A program made the position numbers and the translations under genes. The notes under the pieces are model-generated. The model was not told the origin of the DNA. It worked only from the letters and a program-made list of their open reading frames with translations, and did no database searches. Shown piece after piece: positions 1-11,134 of a stretch of 64,000 nt of DNA (within the stretch, counting starts at the first letter, position 1; each line of letters begins with the position of its first letter). This stretch comes from JBHHYR01 sp046757585 (lineage in GTDB: Bacteria; Desulfobacterota; Binatia; HRBIN30): positions 1-64,000 of the forward strand of contig JBHHYR010000001.1 in NCBI GenBank assembly GCA_046757585.1, given 5' to 3'.

Positions 1-930
1 AAAACCATACCAGCGGAAGGGACGGATGGGGGGCGGCCCAAGTTCCCCGAAGATTGGGTCATGACCTTCGACGACATCAATCTGCCAAACACCGATGCTG
101 ATGATCCAGAGAACTATGAGATCGTCAAGTCGCTGAGCCTTCTCAATCCGGCCACGAAGAATGACGAGCCGGGTCCGAATGACCCGGAGCTCCACTACGT
201 CCGCTACAGGATCAAAAGAGCTAGCCAAGGAATAGGGGCCCAGCTCCCTAACGGAAAGTTTCCCAAGGCGGTGAAGCATGTGAAACGGCAGTGGGAGCTC
301 ACGAACCAGTTCGGCACCATAACCGTAGACTCGATCAAGGTCGCCGGCCTCATGGTTCCGACGGCCAAAGCTGAGAGCGGCACGGCAGCGCCTCCCCCGA
401 CTGACGCGACTCACTTCAAGTGTTACAAAGTCAAGCCTGCCAAGGACACTGTGACAGAGCAGACACCCACAGGACAGGGAAGGAAGTTTGACCGGAGTAT
501 TCAGGCCCTCTTTCAAGACCAGTTTGATGACTGTGCGACTGACCTGTCTTTTGCCGGCACTGCGGCGGCGGGAAAGTGCCTCTACCGCTTTCTCAAACCT
601 CTTGAGCTCTGCAACCCGGTGATCAAGAGCGAGGTCGTACCGCCTCGGGAGACCAAGGCGACCATTGATGGGTCAACGCCCACCGCCGCGGATTCTCTGC
701 TCTGCTATAAGATCAAGGTTGCGTCCAAGATCAGAAGCACGACTGTTGCGGCGTTGGTGGGGCAGTCCGAGGGCTCCAGGATCGTTCCGGCGCAGACCAG
801 GCATCGGCGTCGACTCAATATAAGCATCGCACCCGGGAATCGGTTCCCGGCCCCGAGCAGACTAGACACAAAGAAGGCAGAGATGGCGTGCATCCCGACC
901 ACGGTCGGCGTAATTTCACCACTCCCCTGA
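1..930 (+). CDS. CYKxK-repeat protein, 5' end outside window
   Basis: The frame is open from base 1, so the gene starts upstream; 309 codons are visible. The protein carries three copies of a repeat with the pattern C-Y-K-[VI]-K, then a QF turn, then a closing L-C-x-P. The first copy is degenerate (HYVRYRIK ... LMVPT, no Cys). The second is HFKCYKVK ... LELCNP and the third LLCYKIK ... MACIPT. The same repeat ends the convergent protein at 1635-3221. Paired Cys suggest disulfide-stabilised extracytoplasmic modules. The stretch between the third CYKIK and its closing Cys is unusually basic and may have drifted. Function is not recognised. Confidence 0.65.
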   Translation, partial: KTIPAEGTDGGRPKFPEDWVMTFDDINLPNTDADDPENYEIVKSLSLLNPATKNDEPGPNDPELHYVRYRIKRASQGIGAQLPNGKFPKAVKHVKRQWELTNQFGTITVDSIKVAGLMVPTAKAESGTAAPPPTDATHFKCYKVKPAKDTVTEQTPTGQGRKFDRSIQALFQDQFDDCATDLSFAGTAAAGKCLYRFLKPLELCNPVIKSEVVPPRETKATIDGSTPTAADSLLCYKIKVASKIRSTTVAALVGQSEGSRIVPAQTRHRRRLNISIAPGNRFPAPSRLDTKKAEMACIPTTVGVISPLP

Positions 931-951
931 GGACAGGACGTCTGCTGACTA

Positions 952-967
952 TTCCCGTCATCGGGAA
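952..967 (+). terminator. Short hairpin after the first gene
   Basis: A perfect 6-bp stem (TTCCCG / CGGGAA) with a TCAT loop lies 21 nt after the stop codon at 930. There is no T-run behind it, so it is at best a weak or factor-assisted terminator. Confidence 0.25.
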
Positions 968-1168
968 ACTAGGTCAGATCTGGGGACCAATGACTGACTG
1001 ACGGTGCCCCGGGGGCCGCGCTTCCTGCGGGGGTAGGTCGATCTCGTCAATGACAACCAACGCCTCTCGGAGGTATTGTCAAGCGTTGTGGATGAATCGG
1101 CCTGATCAGGCGGCTTCCTTCACACCATCTCTGTCGTTTTCTGCGTTGCGGCACGCCATCGACAAACT

Positions 1169-1396
1169 TCACCTCGGCCCGGACGAGCGGCAGCACATGC
1201 GCCGCCGCGCAACTTGCGCCACCCCACTGCTACTGTCGGCCATCACCAACAACTTGTACTCCTGCTCCCACGCCGCTGTCAGCCGCCTGATCGTGGTCGG
1301 TGACAGCCCGGCCGCATCTTCGCCCCGCAGGGCCGGGCGCTCGTGGTGCGCAACGGGCACGCCCGGCCGCGGAAGGCGACGGTCGGCGCGGGCCAC
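1169..1396 (-). pseudogene. IS256-family transposase fragment
   Basis: The minus-strand frame contains GEDAAGLSPTTIRRLTAAW followed by EQEY. This resembles the segment just before the first catalytic Asp in IS256/Mutator-type transposases. The expected continuation (RDL..YVYVWADG) is missing and the frame closes soon after, so this is a decayed remnant rather than a working element. Terminal inverted repeats were not identified. The assignment rests on one short motif. Confidence 0.4.
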
Positions 1397-1634
1397 GCGC
1401 TCACTTCCACCGCTGCCCGCAGCATGCGTTGAGCTTTCCGAGCCGCGCGAACTCGTCCAACGTCAGCCCCACAATCTCCTCTTTCCCTTCGCGGCCTTTC
1501 TTCCTCTATGCTCACCATCGGCGGCGTGTCCTTCCTCCCCGAGTTCACCTTAGGGGGCTCGTGGTTGAGATCGCACGGAAGGCCGCGCAGCCTTTCTCGT
1601 TCCGGCCAATCCACAACTTGTGGCTATAGCTCTC

Positions 1635-3221
1635 TCATGGCGGCCCGCATGTGCCACCAGGACAATCGCCTTGAGAGATGCAGGGCGCGCCGTCGTTGGT
1701 GCCGCCAACGCAGAACTGGCGCTTGGCTGATGGTACGCAGAGCACGTTTGGTTTGGAGACGGTCAGTCGTTGGACGCCGAACTGATTCTCCACCTCCACG
1801 TCACGCGACTCAAAGCGTGACTGCTTCGGGTCTGTCCTCGCGTCCTTGATCTTGTAGCAGACCAGGTGGTTGCGCTCGTTGAAGTTCTCGTCCTCGCCTC
1901 CCTTGTCTGTGGGGTTGCAGAGCAGAAACGGCCGCTTGACATCGGTCACCTTCGTCTCAAACTGATCCTCAAGGGTTCTTCGAGTGGACACCTTTTTGGC
2001 ACCCTTCACCTTGTAACATTTGAAGTGAGGGCAACATGTCGTGGTGAGGATCATGAAGTCGACGCCGGTGTCGTCCTGTATGAAAACGTCCAGCTCTCCC
2101 TTGTCATTGACTAGGTCGAGAATGTTCGTCAGCCCGGTTACTTCGTCGGGTGGTAGGTTCGCCAGATCCAGGGTGAACGTTACGGCAGGTCCGCCACCCG
2201 GCCATTGCCCCCCGGCCTCTGGCAGACTCGATATAGGCACCTTCCAGCCCGGGATTAGGCCTCCGGTTCCTGTCCGTCCCTTGTCAACCAAGGTAAGGCG
2301 ATCGTTGTTTGCTAACGTCGAAGGCCCCGGCTTTGCCCGGATCTCGAGCGTGGCGCCGCAGATGACGCCCAGGTCCTGAAAGGTGTGGCCAAACCAACTG
2401 TCCAATGGTGTTGAATCAACCCCTGGAATTTCGTCGAAGTTGAGCGGTACGCCTGGTACGCTCTTGGCCTGGATGAACTGGGTCAGATCTGCGTCTGGAG
2501 ATGCCGGCTCAGAAGGTTTCTGAAAGTCGTCGTTCGTGCCGCCGAAGTAGACCTTCTCGCAACCGCAGCAGGTGGTCGTCAGAACAAGATCCAGCACACC
2601 GGTATCATCCCCTGTCAAGATGTCCAGGAAGTTGTTACTGTTCAGATCGTCCAGCAGGCTACCACCTCCGGGAAGATTACCGAGGTCTAGCAGAAACATT
2701 GTCTCGGGATCGCCCTTGACCCACTTCAAGTTAGCGCTGACAGCTTCAGGCAGCTTGTTAAACCTTTGACCGAACGCGAAGCTGGACGACCCATCGATGA
2801 AACCCAGGTTGAGGTTGTCGTTCTTTGCCAACGCGCCCGATGCGTCGCTCGTAGGTCGCGCTGTGACCTTGAGGGTGGCGCCGCAGATGTTCGGAGGAAC
2901 AACAAATGTATGGCAGAAGCGGGTGTTCGCAGGGGCTGCACCTTCACCCGGCACCGCCCCAATATCAAGGCCGCACGGAAAGGCGGCGACGAGCGCCGCG
3001 CTCGGAGTCGCTAGGTGTGGATCAATAAGGGACCGGCAATCGCAAGGTGGCAGCGTGCAGTTGGCGCAGCAGGAGTCGCCGCTACTGACGTTGCCGTCGT
3101 CACACTGCTCGCCAGGGTCTAGGAAGCCGTCGCCGCAGATGGCGTTACCCTCCGTGTCAGCAAGAACGACGATTGACAGGACAATCGAGACGATGGCGAT
3201 GTAATGGCCGATGACTTTCAT
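1635..3221 (-). CDS. Secreted Cys-rich multi-repeat protein
   Basis: A protein of 528 residues. The start at 3221 is chosen because it follows an AAAGGAG ribosome site and opens a signal peptide (MKVIGHYIAIVSIVLSIVVL); an in-frame start 39 bases upstream lacks both. After cleavage there is a DUF4215-like Cys-rich motif (CGDGFLDPGEQCDDGN). Two internal repeats of about 150 residues follow, each with CGATL near the start and ending DDTGV...LTTTCC. Then come two CYKxK modules (HFKCYKVK ... LLCNP; HLVCYKIK ... VLCVP) and a CVGGTNDGAPC tail. The modular, disulfide-rich layout suggests a cell-surface or secreted protein. Function is unknown. It converges on the gene ending at 930, which shares the CYKxK module. 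Confidence 0.7.
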   Translation of the reverse strand: MKVIGHYIAIVSIVLSIVVLADTEGNAICGDGFLDPGEQCDDGNVSSGDSCCANCTLPPCDCRSLIDPHLATPSAALVAAFPCGLDIGAVPGEGAAPANTRFCHTFVVPPNICGATLKVTARPTSDASGALAKNDNLNLGFIDGSSSFAFGQRFNKLPEAVSANLKWVKGDPETMFLLDLGNLPGGGSLLDDLNSNNFLDILTGDDTGVLDLVLTTTCCGCEKVYFGGTNDDFQKPSEPASPDADLTQFIQAKSVPGVPLNFDEIPGVDSTPLDSWFGHTFQDLGVICGATLEIRAKPGPSTLANNDRLTLVDKGRTGTGGLIPGWKVPISSLPEAGGQWPGGGPAVTFTLDLANLPPDEVTGLTNILDLVNDKGELDVFIQDDTGVDFMILTTTCCPHFKCYKVKGAKKVSTRRTLEDQFETKVTDVKRPFLLCNPTDKGGEDENFNERNHLVCYKIKDARTDPKQSRFESRDVEVENQFGVQRLTVSKPNVLCVPSAKRQFCVGGTNDGAPCISQGDCPGGTCGPP

Positions 3222-4121
3222 GGTGGCTCCTTTCTCCAACGGCGTTGAGGCGGGCCCCATTTAAAGTCTTGTTCAGGAGGCTCGGGTGCCTTGAGGACAC
3301 CACCTGCTTGCCAACATTGTTGTTGCTTCCGAAAATTCCCACCGTATGAGCTTGACCCTCCACAAGAGGGTATTTGTGCCCCTGGTAGTTGTACCACGGC
3401 ATCAGCGACAGGGGCTTTTTGACCTTGAAGTGCCGCCGAACTCAGGTGAGAAGAAAGCCGAACGCGAAGGGGATGTGTTGCGGATTTTGCCCCCAGCGAT
3501 TCCGGACCGACGGACGCGTCACTTGGACGTCAACCGAAAGCCCACTGCTGTCAACGCTCGGAAACTGATCCTTATCAACGCTCTAAAATTGACCCACCCC
3601 TGCGCCGTTCCTTTTTCGGTGCGCTTGTTCCGTGCTGCCATTGTGGCGAGCACGGAGAGAGCCCGGTAGGGGGACCGGGTGTCCACCACGACGTGCGCAC
3701 GCAGACCGCCTCCCCTTCCAAACCGGCGCGCTAGGATGCCCCCAGGTTCGACGATCGCGGCTGCGGACATCCTGACATCCGACCAATGCAGCGGCATTTG
3801 TCGGCTCAGTGCTCGGCCGCAGCGCCGCTGCCCGCGAGCGACCGCTCTCGCAGCTTGCGAGTCCGGCCCGAATCCCGTTTGACCGGGCTGCTACCAAAAC
3901 GATACACGATACAAGGAGGGTCAATCCTAGCCGCTAGGACTTTGACGCGTCTGAATTGACTGAGGTGCGGCAGGTGTTGAGCAATAGTCCGAAGATGACA
4001 ATGCATCGGGGCCGTACCCCCTGCTGTGGACTTTCGACCGGACGACCCGTGACCAGATTGCCCGGGTCGAGTTCCCCTCGAAGCCTCGCTTTGGCCGGAC
4101 CCACGCCTGGGCACGCCAGCG
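3222..4121. other. 900-base stretch without a convincing gene
   Basis: Several open frames exist on the minus strand, but none shows family features and they overlap one another. The stretch contains two 21-bp direct repeats at 3551-3595 resembling an IS21-type transposon end (separate entry). It presumably also holds the promoters for the divergent genes at 3221 (minus) and 4122 (plus). Confidence 0.45.
3551..3595. repeat. Tandem 21-bp repeats, possible IS21-type end
   Basis: Two direct repeats occupy 3551-3571 and 3575-3595 and match at 17 of 21 positions (shared core TCAACGCTC, then AAA, then TGA). Multiple spaced transposase-binding repeats of this kind are typical of IS21-family ends. 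Neither istA nor istB is recognisable beside them, so at most an orphan end remains. Confidence 0.35.
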
Positions 4122-5066
4122 ATGACTGAGCGGATGCGTCTCGGTCTCCTGCTCGGCGGTATCGCGGATGCTGGCGCGCTGGGTGTGCTGGCGGCGGAAG
4201 CGGAAGCACTCGGGTTCGACTCACTCTGGGCTGGTGACCACATCGTGTTCCCCGCACCCATCCTGGACCCCTTGCAGGTGCTGGCGTGCTTTGCGAGTCA
4301 CACCCAGCGCGTGCAACTGGGCACTTGCGTGTACCTCCTGCCCCTCCGCCATCCGACGGTCGTGGCCAAGATGGTGTCCTCGCTGGACGTCATCACCGGA
4401 GGCCGGATGATCTTCGGGGTTGGCGTCGGCGGCGAGTTCCCGGCCGAGTTCCGAGCCAGCGGCGTGCCGGTGAACGAGCGGGGCGCACGAACCAATGAAG
4501 CCATCACGATCCTGCGCCGCCTCTGGCAAGGGGAGGAAGTCGAACATGCCGGGCGCTTTTTTCAGATAGGCCCTGTACGGCTCCAGCCCGGACCGGTGCA
4601 AGGCGGGGGGCCGCCGATCTGGATTGGTGGCCGTTCGGAGGCCGCGCTGCGGCGTACGGCACGCTGTGGTGACGGGTACGTTGGCTACCTGCTGAGTCCT
4701 GACGGTTTCTCCGAGCGCGTGGCGCGCATTCGCGCCCTCGCGGCGGAGCAGGGACAGCCCAAGCGGCCGATTGCGGCGGCTCTCATGACCTTCGCCATCG
4801 TCGACCGCGAGCGCCGAGCGGCCCTCCAGCGGGCCGGCGCAGTGCTGGGGGCCATGTACGGCCGGGACATGGAGCACGCCGCCGCCCGCTACTGTATCGC
4901 GGGGTCCCCCCACGACTGCCGCGCCGCCGTTGCGCGCTATGCTGCAGCGGGTGTCCAGCACCTGATCTTCACGCCGCTTGCTTACGGCGATGCTACCATC
5001 CCGCAGATCCGGGCGCTTGCAGACGCACTCGAAATCCGGCCAGAGAGCGGGAGCGGTGCGCAGTGA
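4122..5066 (+). CDS. Luciferase-like (LLM) F420/flavin-dependent oxidoreductase
   Basis: A 314-residue TIM-barrel protein of the bacterial luciferase-like family. Family features include the N-terminal strand MRLGLLLGG, GFDSLWAGDHIVFP, the T-C-V-Y-L-LPLRHP strand, a GRMIFGVGVGGEFPAEF segment and GPPIWIGGRSEAALRRTAR near residue 180. These proteins usually bind reduced F420 or FMN and oxidise small organic substrates; the substrate cannot be read from sequence. ATG codons at 4122 and 4134 are both possible starts and neither has a strong ribosome site. The gene appears monocistronic, with the next gene on the same strand about 190 bases downstream. Confidence 0.85.
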   Translation: MTERMRLGLLLGGIADAGALGVLAAEAEALGFDSLWAGDHIVFPAPILDPLQVLACFASHTQRVQLGTCVYLLPLRHPTVVAKMVSSLDVITGGRMIFGVGVGGEFPAEFRASGVPVNERGARTNEAITILRRLWQGEEVEHAGRFFQIGPVRLQPGPVQGGGPPIWIGGRSEAALRRTARCGDGYVGYLLSPDGFSERVARIRALAAEQGQPKRPIAAALMTFAIVDRERRAALQRAGAVLGAMYGRDMEHAAARYCIAGSPHDCRAAVARYAAAGVQHLIFTPLAYGDATIPQIRALADALEIRPESGSGAQ

Positions 5067-5254
5067 GCTGTGCGACGAGGAGAGCCCCCTGTGAACTACC
5101 ACCTCCGACGGTGGAACAGTCCCGCGGGAAGGCCCGCCGGTCCGTCCCGCGAAGAGGCGAGACGGACGTGGCATACGTGCAACGCGTGTGCTTGACAAAG
5201 GGGGGATGTGAACGCGAACCTTTGAGCAATCTGGGCACGCGATCGAAACGTAGT

Positions 5255-6087
5255 ATGAGACGGTGGCAGCGCACCCCCAATGTGGGGAATGAAGTGGCGA
5301 AGAGGTCTGTGCCCGTCTGGGCCGCGCTCACGGCCCTGCTCTTAGCGGCATCGCTTGGCGTGCCGCTGCCCGGCGTGGCGTGCGCGGCTGGCCTCCAGGG
5401 ACCTGCGGTACTGTCCATCGGAGGCGAGCAACGCCCGCTGGTGACGTCGGGGGATCGGCTTGCCCGCAGGGTTCAGGGTCGTTTCCGGCCCGAAGCGGGA
5501 TTAGCCAAGGGGAAATTCCTCATTGCCAGCCGGCGTCTTCGTGATCCGAACTTCTCCGAAACGGTCATCCTGCTCATCGCGTACGGCGTGAACGGGGCGA
5601 TGGGTGTGGTCATCAACAGACCTACGGATGTGAAGCTCTCCACGGTGTTGCCGGAGGTCAAGGAACTGCGGCGGCGGACAGACACCCTGTATATCGGCGG
5701 ACCCGTGGCCCGAAACGGCGCCGTGTTACTCCTACGCTCCAGCAAACGCCCGGCGGAGTCCGTTCACGTGTTCGACCACGTGTATGCCAGCCCGAGCCTC
5801 GCCGCCCTGCGGAAGGCACTGGGCGGAAAGGTGCCCCTGCAGGGCTTTCATGCCTACGCAGGCCACGCCGGCTGGGCACCCGGGCAGCTCGACGCAGAAG
5901 TGGCGCGAGGCGACTGGCACGTGTCACCGGCCGATCCGGAAACCGTCTTTGACCAGGCACCCCTGAAAGTCTGGCAGAAGATCATCCGCCGGGTTGAGGG
6001 GAAATGGGTGCGGGAGCACCAGCCGGACCTGGTCGTGGCAAGGGAACGTGTGACACGACCCGGGGAGAGCAAGCAACAGGGACCGCC

Positions 6088-6091
<4 letters not shown>
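5255..6091 (+). CDS. YqgE/AlgH-family protein with signal peptide
   Basis: A 278-residue protein of the UPF0301 (YqgE/AlgH) family, whose biochemical role is unresolved. Core motifs are [36 protein letters not shown] and the [12 protein letters not shown] segment with the W-x-V end. The start at 5255 opens a hydrophobic stretch ([20 protein letters not shown]) ending in A-rich residues, which looks like a signal peptide or anchor; most family members are plain cytoplasmic proteins of about 190 residues. An upstream in-frame start at 5063 adds a basic, unlikely leader. The stop overlaps the GTG start of glnS (GTGA), so the two are probably co-translated. Confidence 0.8.
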
Positions 6092-7794
<1,703 letters not shown>

Positions 7795-7835
7795 GGCCGT
7801 GAGCCGACTGCCATTGGCGGGTCGAGGAGGGAAGC

Positions 7836-8255
7836 ATGCCTCAACGGGAGATAGAAGTCGTTCTCATGCGACAGCTGGCAAGCTACCTCGCTATGCCGAT
7901 CCTCATCGTCGATCCCAGAGGCGATCTCCTCTTTTTCAATGAGTCCGCCGAACTGATCCTCGGCCGGCGGTTCGACGAAACCGGCGAAATCCGCCGCGGC
8001 CAGTGGTCCAGGACCTTCAAACCAACCAATCGGGATGGTTCACCACTCAAGCGCGAAGAGCAACCGCTGTTCATTGCCACCAGTCAGCACAAGCCAGCCC
8101 ACCGCCGTTTCTGGATCCGCGGGCTCGATGGGAATGCGCGCGAGATTGAGGGGACGGCGTTTCCGCTGATCGGGCAAAGCGGTCGAAATCTCGGCGCCGT
8201 GGGAATTTTCTGGCAGACCAAGGGAAGCATCAGGAACCAGCGACGGCAGCGCTGA
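7836..8255 (+). CDS. Small stand-alone PAS-domain protein
   Basis: A 139-residue protein consisting of essentially one PAS domain: MPILIVDPRGDLLFFNESAE, then GRRFDE, an R..G.P....E.P segment, and a closing beta-strand GAVGIFWQTKGS. No histidine kinase, GGDEF or HTH segment follows. It may act as a ligand-binding or partner-interaction module. A GGAGGG ribosome site precedes the ATG. The C-terminus is basic. It ends 27 bases before the convergent tupC stop. The signal sensed is unknown. Confidence 0.75.
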   Translation: MPQREIEVVLMRQLASYLAMPILIVDPRGDLLFFNESAELILGRRFDETGEIRRGQWSRTFKPTNRDGSPLKREEQPLFIATSQHKPAHRRFWIRGLDGNAREIEGTAFPLIGQSGRNLGAVGIFWQTKGSIRNQRRQR

Positions 8256-8282
8256 GGGCTGGCAGAATCATCCCTGAGCACC

Positions 8283-9464
8283 TCACGGACAGCGCACGTC
8301 CGGCGTCGCCGCGCCGGCTTCCTCCGGATCCGCCCGGTGGATCGCGGAGGATTTGAAGGTCACGTAGACCCGCGTACCAACGTTGAGGGCCATCTCCCGG
8401 TACGAGTGGTGTGTGATGCGGGCCATCAGCGGCTGGCCACAGTCGACGGTCATCACAACCCCGCGCGCGTCTTGTTCGACCTTGCAGATGTGCCCGGGAA
8501 AGCAATTGCGGGCACTCGAGTGCAGCGGCGCCAGCGACACGATGATGGCCGTCGGATCAATGGCTACCGTTCGTGGCGCGAACGCGTCGGGAATTTCAAT
8601 GCGCAGCGCTCCGCTCAGGAAGTAGTTGGCCCCGTCCTGGCGAGCGGTGGTGCCGCGCAGCAGGTTGACCAGCGGGAACGGCGCCAGGCGCCCGCCGACA
8701 AGCGAGACGATCGTGTCACTTACGCGATACGCCTGTGCGACGTTGTGCGTTGTCAGAATCACCGTCTTGCCTGCCGCGCCGAGGCGGCTCATGAGCGACT
8801 CGACAACGGGAACGTGCTGCCGGTCCACGTTGGCGGTCAATTCATCGAAGAGATACACGGGCGGGTCGATTGCCAGGGCACGTGCGATGGCCACACGTTG
8901 CGACTCGCCGCCGGAGAGTTTCCACGCTGGTCGTTCAGCGAACCCCGCCAGCCCGACCGCCGCCAAAGCGGCCTCGACGCGCTCCTTCGCTGCCAGACGC
9001 CGCGCGCGCAGCCCGTACGTGATATTGGCGCGCACGGACCGGCGAAAGAGCAGCGGCGCGTGCGCCACCAGGGTCACCTGGCGCCGGTACGCCCGCAGGG
9101 CAGGCTCTCGGAATGACACCGGGCAGCCGCGGAACTCTACGACCCCGGCACTCGGGCACGCCAGGAATGCGAGGACGCGCAGCAGACTGGTCTTTCCCGC
9201 TCCGTTTGGTCCAACAATGGCGGTGACCCGTTCCGCTGGCAGATCGAGCGCCGGGATGTCCAGCACGACCCGCCCCCCCTGTGCCGCCCGAAACCCACGC
9301 AACCGGTAGGCAGGCCCGTCCGACAGCGGCCGCCGCCCGTCCTCACCGGCCGCCGCGTCGCGGTGCCTGCCGTACGGGGCGAGGGGTGAAGACGTGTGAG
9401 TCATCGTTCTCGAGCTGTGGACCGCACGTCGGCCCGCCTCCAACCCGGGCCAACTCGCGTACAC
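8283..9464 (-). CDS. tupC: Tungstate ABC transporter, ATP-binding protein
   Basis: ATPase of a tungstate/molybdate-type importer, 393 residues from the GTG at 9464. The ATG at 9404 would give 373 residues and is equally plausible. It has Walker A GPNGAGKTS, signature LSGGESQRVAIARAL, Walker B VYLFDEL and the switch His in TTHN. A C-terminal extension of about 140 residues resembles a TOBE/Mop-type anion-sensing domain (LRIEIPDAF, then ending near VGTRVYVTFKSSAIH). It sits 13 bases after tupB in the order tupA-tupB-tupC. It likely powers uptake of tungstate for molybdo/tungsto-enzymes. Confidence 0.85.
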   Translation of the reverse strand: MYASWPGLEAGRRAVHSSRTMTHTSSPLAPYGRHRDAAAGEDGRRPLSDGPAYRLRGFRAAQGGRVVLDIPALDLPAERVTAIVGPNGAGKTSLLRVLAFLACPSAGVVEFRGCPVSFREPALRAYRRQVTLVAHAPLLFRRSVRANITYGLRARRLAAKERVEAALAAVGLAGFAERPAWKLSGGESQRVAIARALAIDPPVYLFDELTANVDRQHVPVVESLMSRLGAAGKTVILTTHNVAQAYRVSDTIVSLVGGRLAPFPLVNLLRGTTARQDGANYFLSGALRIEIPDAFAPRTVAIDPTAIIVSLAPLHSSARNCFPGHICKVEQDARGVVMTVDCGQPLMARITHHSYREMALNVGTRVYVTFKSSAIHRADPEEAGAATPDVRCP

Positions 9465-9477
9465 TGCTCCATATCAG

Positions 9478-10164
9478 TCAGTGCGTCGGAGCCAACAGCG
9501 CCACCCCGGCATTCACAGCCAAGGCGGTAGCCAAGAGGATGAGCCCGAGTGCGAAGCCAAAGGCAAACTCCCCCTTGCTGGTTTCAAGCGCGATGGCGGT
9601 GGTCATCGTGCGGGTGCTGCCGGCGATGTTTCCCCCCGCCATGAGCGCCACGCCGAGTTCGGAAATCAGCCGGCCGAACCCCGTACCGACGGCCGCGACA
9701 ACGCCCCGGCGCATCTCAACCAACACGGTACACGCCGCTGCGAAACGCGAGGCGCCCAGTGTGAGCGCGGTTTCCTCGATGCGCGGGTCGGCACCGCTGA
9801 TCACGGCCATGCTCAGCGCTGCCATCAACGGCGTCACCAATATGATCTCACCAAAGACCATCGCCGACGGCGTGTACAGCAGACCTAGTGGACCGAGGAG
9901 ACCCCGCCGCGACAGCAGTGTGTAGGCAAGCAACCCGACCACCACCGTGGGTAGGGCCGTCGACGTTCTGAGGCACAGCTCAACCAACCGGCGGCCACGG
10001 AACTCGCGCACGGCGACCCAGAACCCGACGGGGACGCCCGCCACCGTCGCCACGGCGATCGCCAGCATAGACACGCGCAGTGACACGCCGGCCGCCGACA
10101 GCACCTGCGGATCCAGCGTCAGCAGCAGACGCAGGGCCGACGCGAACGCCTCACCGAACGACAT
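9478..10164 (-). CDS. tupB: Tungstate ABC transporter, permease
   Basis: An inner-membrane permease of 228 residues with about five hydrophobic helices. The EAA-type loop is the ETALTLGASRF segment. VSLRVSMLAIAVATVAG and LPTVVVGLLAYTLLS match the TupB/ModB-like permease pattern. The ATG follows a strong GGAGGGG site. It lies between tupA and tupC on the same strand with short gaps, so the three form one operon. Confidence 0.88.
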   Translation of the reverse strand: MSFGEAFASALRLLLTLDPQVLSAAGVSLRVSMLAIAVATVAGVPVGFWVAVREFRGRRLVELCLRTSTALPTVVVGLLAYTLLSRRGLLGPLGLLYTPSAMVFGEIILVTPLMAALSMAVISGADPRIEETALTLGASRFAAACTVLVEMRRGVVAAVGTGFGRLISELGVALMAGGNIAGSTRTMTTAIALETSKGEFAFGFALGLILLATALAVNAGVALLAPTH

Positions 10165-10185
10165 GCCTACCCCTCCAGAAGCACG

Positions 10186-11052
10186 TCATGGCGACCGTGG
10201 CAGTGGGATCGCGGTGGGATGAAACAGGATCTGCCCCTCCCGTTCAAAGCTGCCAATGAGCCTCTGCCCTTGGGCCGAGGTGAACCATGCGATCAATTCC
10301 ATCGCCTCGATGTACTTCACGTGTGGGTGGCGAGCCGGGTTCACGGCAATGATGGTGTACGGATTGAACAGGAGGGGATCCCCCTGCGACACGATCACGA
10401 GCTCGTCTCGTTTCTTGTAGGCCAGAAACGTCCCGCGGTCAGCCAACGTGTAGGCCTGGCGTTCGTTGGCCATGAGCAACACCTGTCCCATGCCTTGGCC
10501 AGCAGAAACGTACCACGAGCCGCTTGGGGTGATGCCGGCGGCTTTCCAAATAGCCTTTTCCTTCTGGTGGGTGCCGGACTCGTCGCCCCGCGAGATGAAC
10601 GTCGCCCGCGCCGTCGCGAGCCATTTGAAAGCGTCCACGGCCCCGGGCGCGCCATGCAGGTGCGCCGGGTCGTTGGGTGGGCCGACGATGAGGAAATCAT
10701 TGTACATGACGGACCGCCGATTGACGCCGAAGCCTGCTTGCACAAACGCCTGCTCCAGACCGGGGGCGTGGGAGAGCACGACGTCGACGTCCCCGTTCTC
10801 GGCAAGTTTCAACGCCTTGCCGCTGCCGACTGCAATGACGTCTACCTTCACACGAAAGCGTTGCTCGAAGGGCGGCAGAACGACCGCCAAGAGGCCGGAA
10901 TTTTCGGTGCTGGTGGTGGTTGAGAGCCGCAAGTGCTCCTGTCCGGGCGCCTGCGTTGCGGCGAGCAACGCACACGCCGCGGCACAGAATACGACGACCC
11001 CCCCCTTCTGCCACAACCGCCGCTGCACAACCTGTCCGACCCGACTCCCCAC
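10186..11052 (-). CDS. tupA: Tungstate-binding periplasmic protein
   Basis: A 288-residue solute-binding protein with a signal peptide (VVVFCAAACALLAATQAPGQ). The motif LRLSTTTSTENSGLLAVVLP is diagnostic of TupA, where the TTT/S cluster contributes to oxyanion binding. Further matches are VGSGKALKLAENGDVDVVL, the FLIVGPPNDPA strand and FISRGDESGTHQKE. The family binds tungstate with strong preference over molybdate. The GTG start at 11052 follows a GAGGGA site. It is first in the tupABC operon. Confidence 0.92.
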   Translation of the reverse strand: MGSRVGQVVQRRLWQKGGVVVFCAAACALLAATQAPGQEHLRLSTTTSTENSGLLAVVLPPFEQRFRVKVDVIAVGSGKALKLAENGDVDVVLSHAPGLEQAFVQAGFGVNRRSVMYNDFLIVGPPNDPAHLHGAPGAVDAFKWLATARATFISRGDESGTHQKEKAIWKAAGITPSGSWYVSAGQGMGQVLLMANERQAYTLADRGTFLAYKKRDELVIVSQGDPLLFNPYTIIAVNPARHPHVKYIEAMELIAWFTSAQGQRLIGSFEREGQILFHPTAIPLPRSP

Positions 11053-11134
11053 GCTCTCGTCCCTCCGTATGCGCGGCTATAGCAATCGGAGCGCGACGCG
11101 TGCAATGCGCCGAGCTCGGGCGGCGAATGCGGAG

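Larger units (their letters stand above)
931..1634. other. Gene-poor stretch between convergent genes
   Basis: About 700 bases with no convincing intact gene. Open frames occur on both strands, but none has domain-like composition or a supported start. The only recognisable content is a short transposase-like fragment on the minus strand (1169-1396, listed separately) and the hairpin at 952-967. The region looks like decayed mobile DNA. Confidence 0.5.

Noticed and set aside
4221..5198. Long minus-strand ORF (325 codons)
   Set aside because: It is antisense to the LLM oxidoreductase gene, whose family motifs are clear; the ORF has no recognisable domain and arises from GC-rich codon bias.
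8283..11052. tupABC as a phosphate (pst) or molybdate (mod) transporter
   Set aside because: TupA carries the STTTSTENSGLL motif typical of tungstate binders, and no pstS or modA-type features are present.
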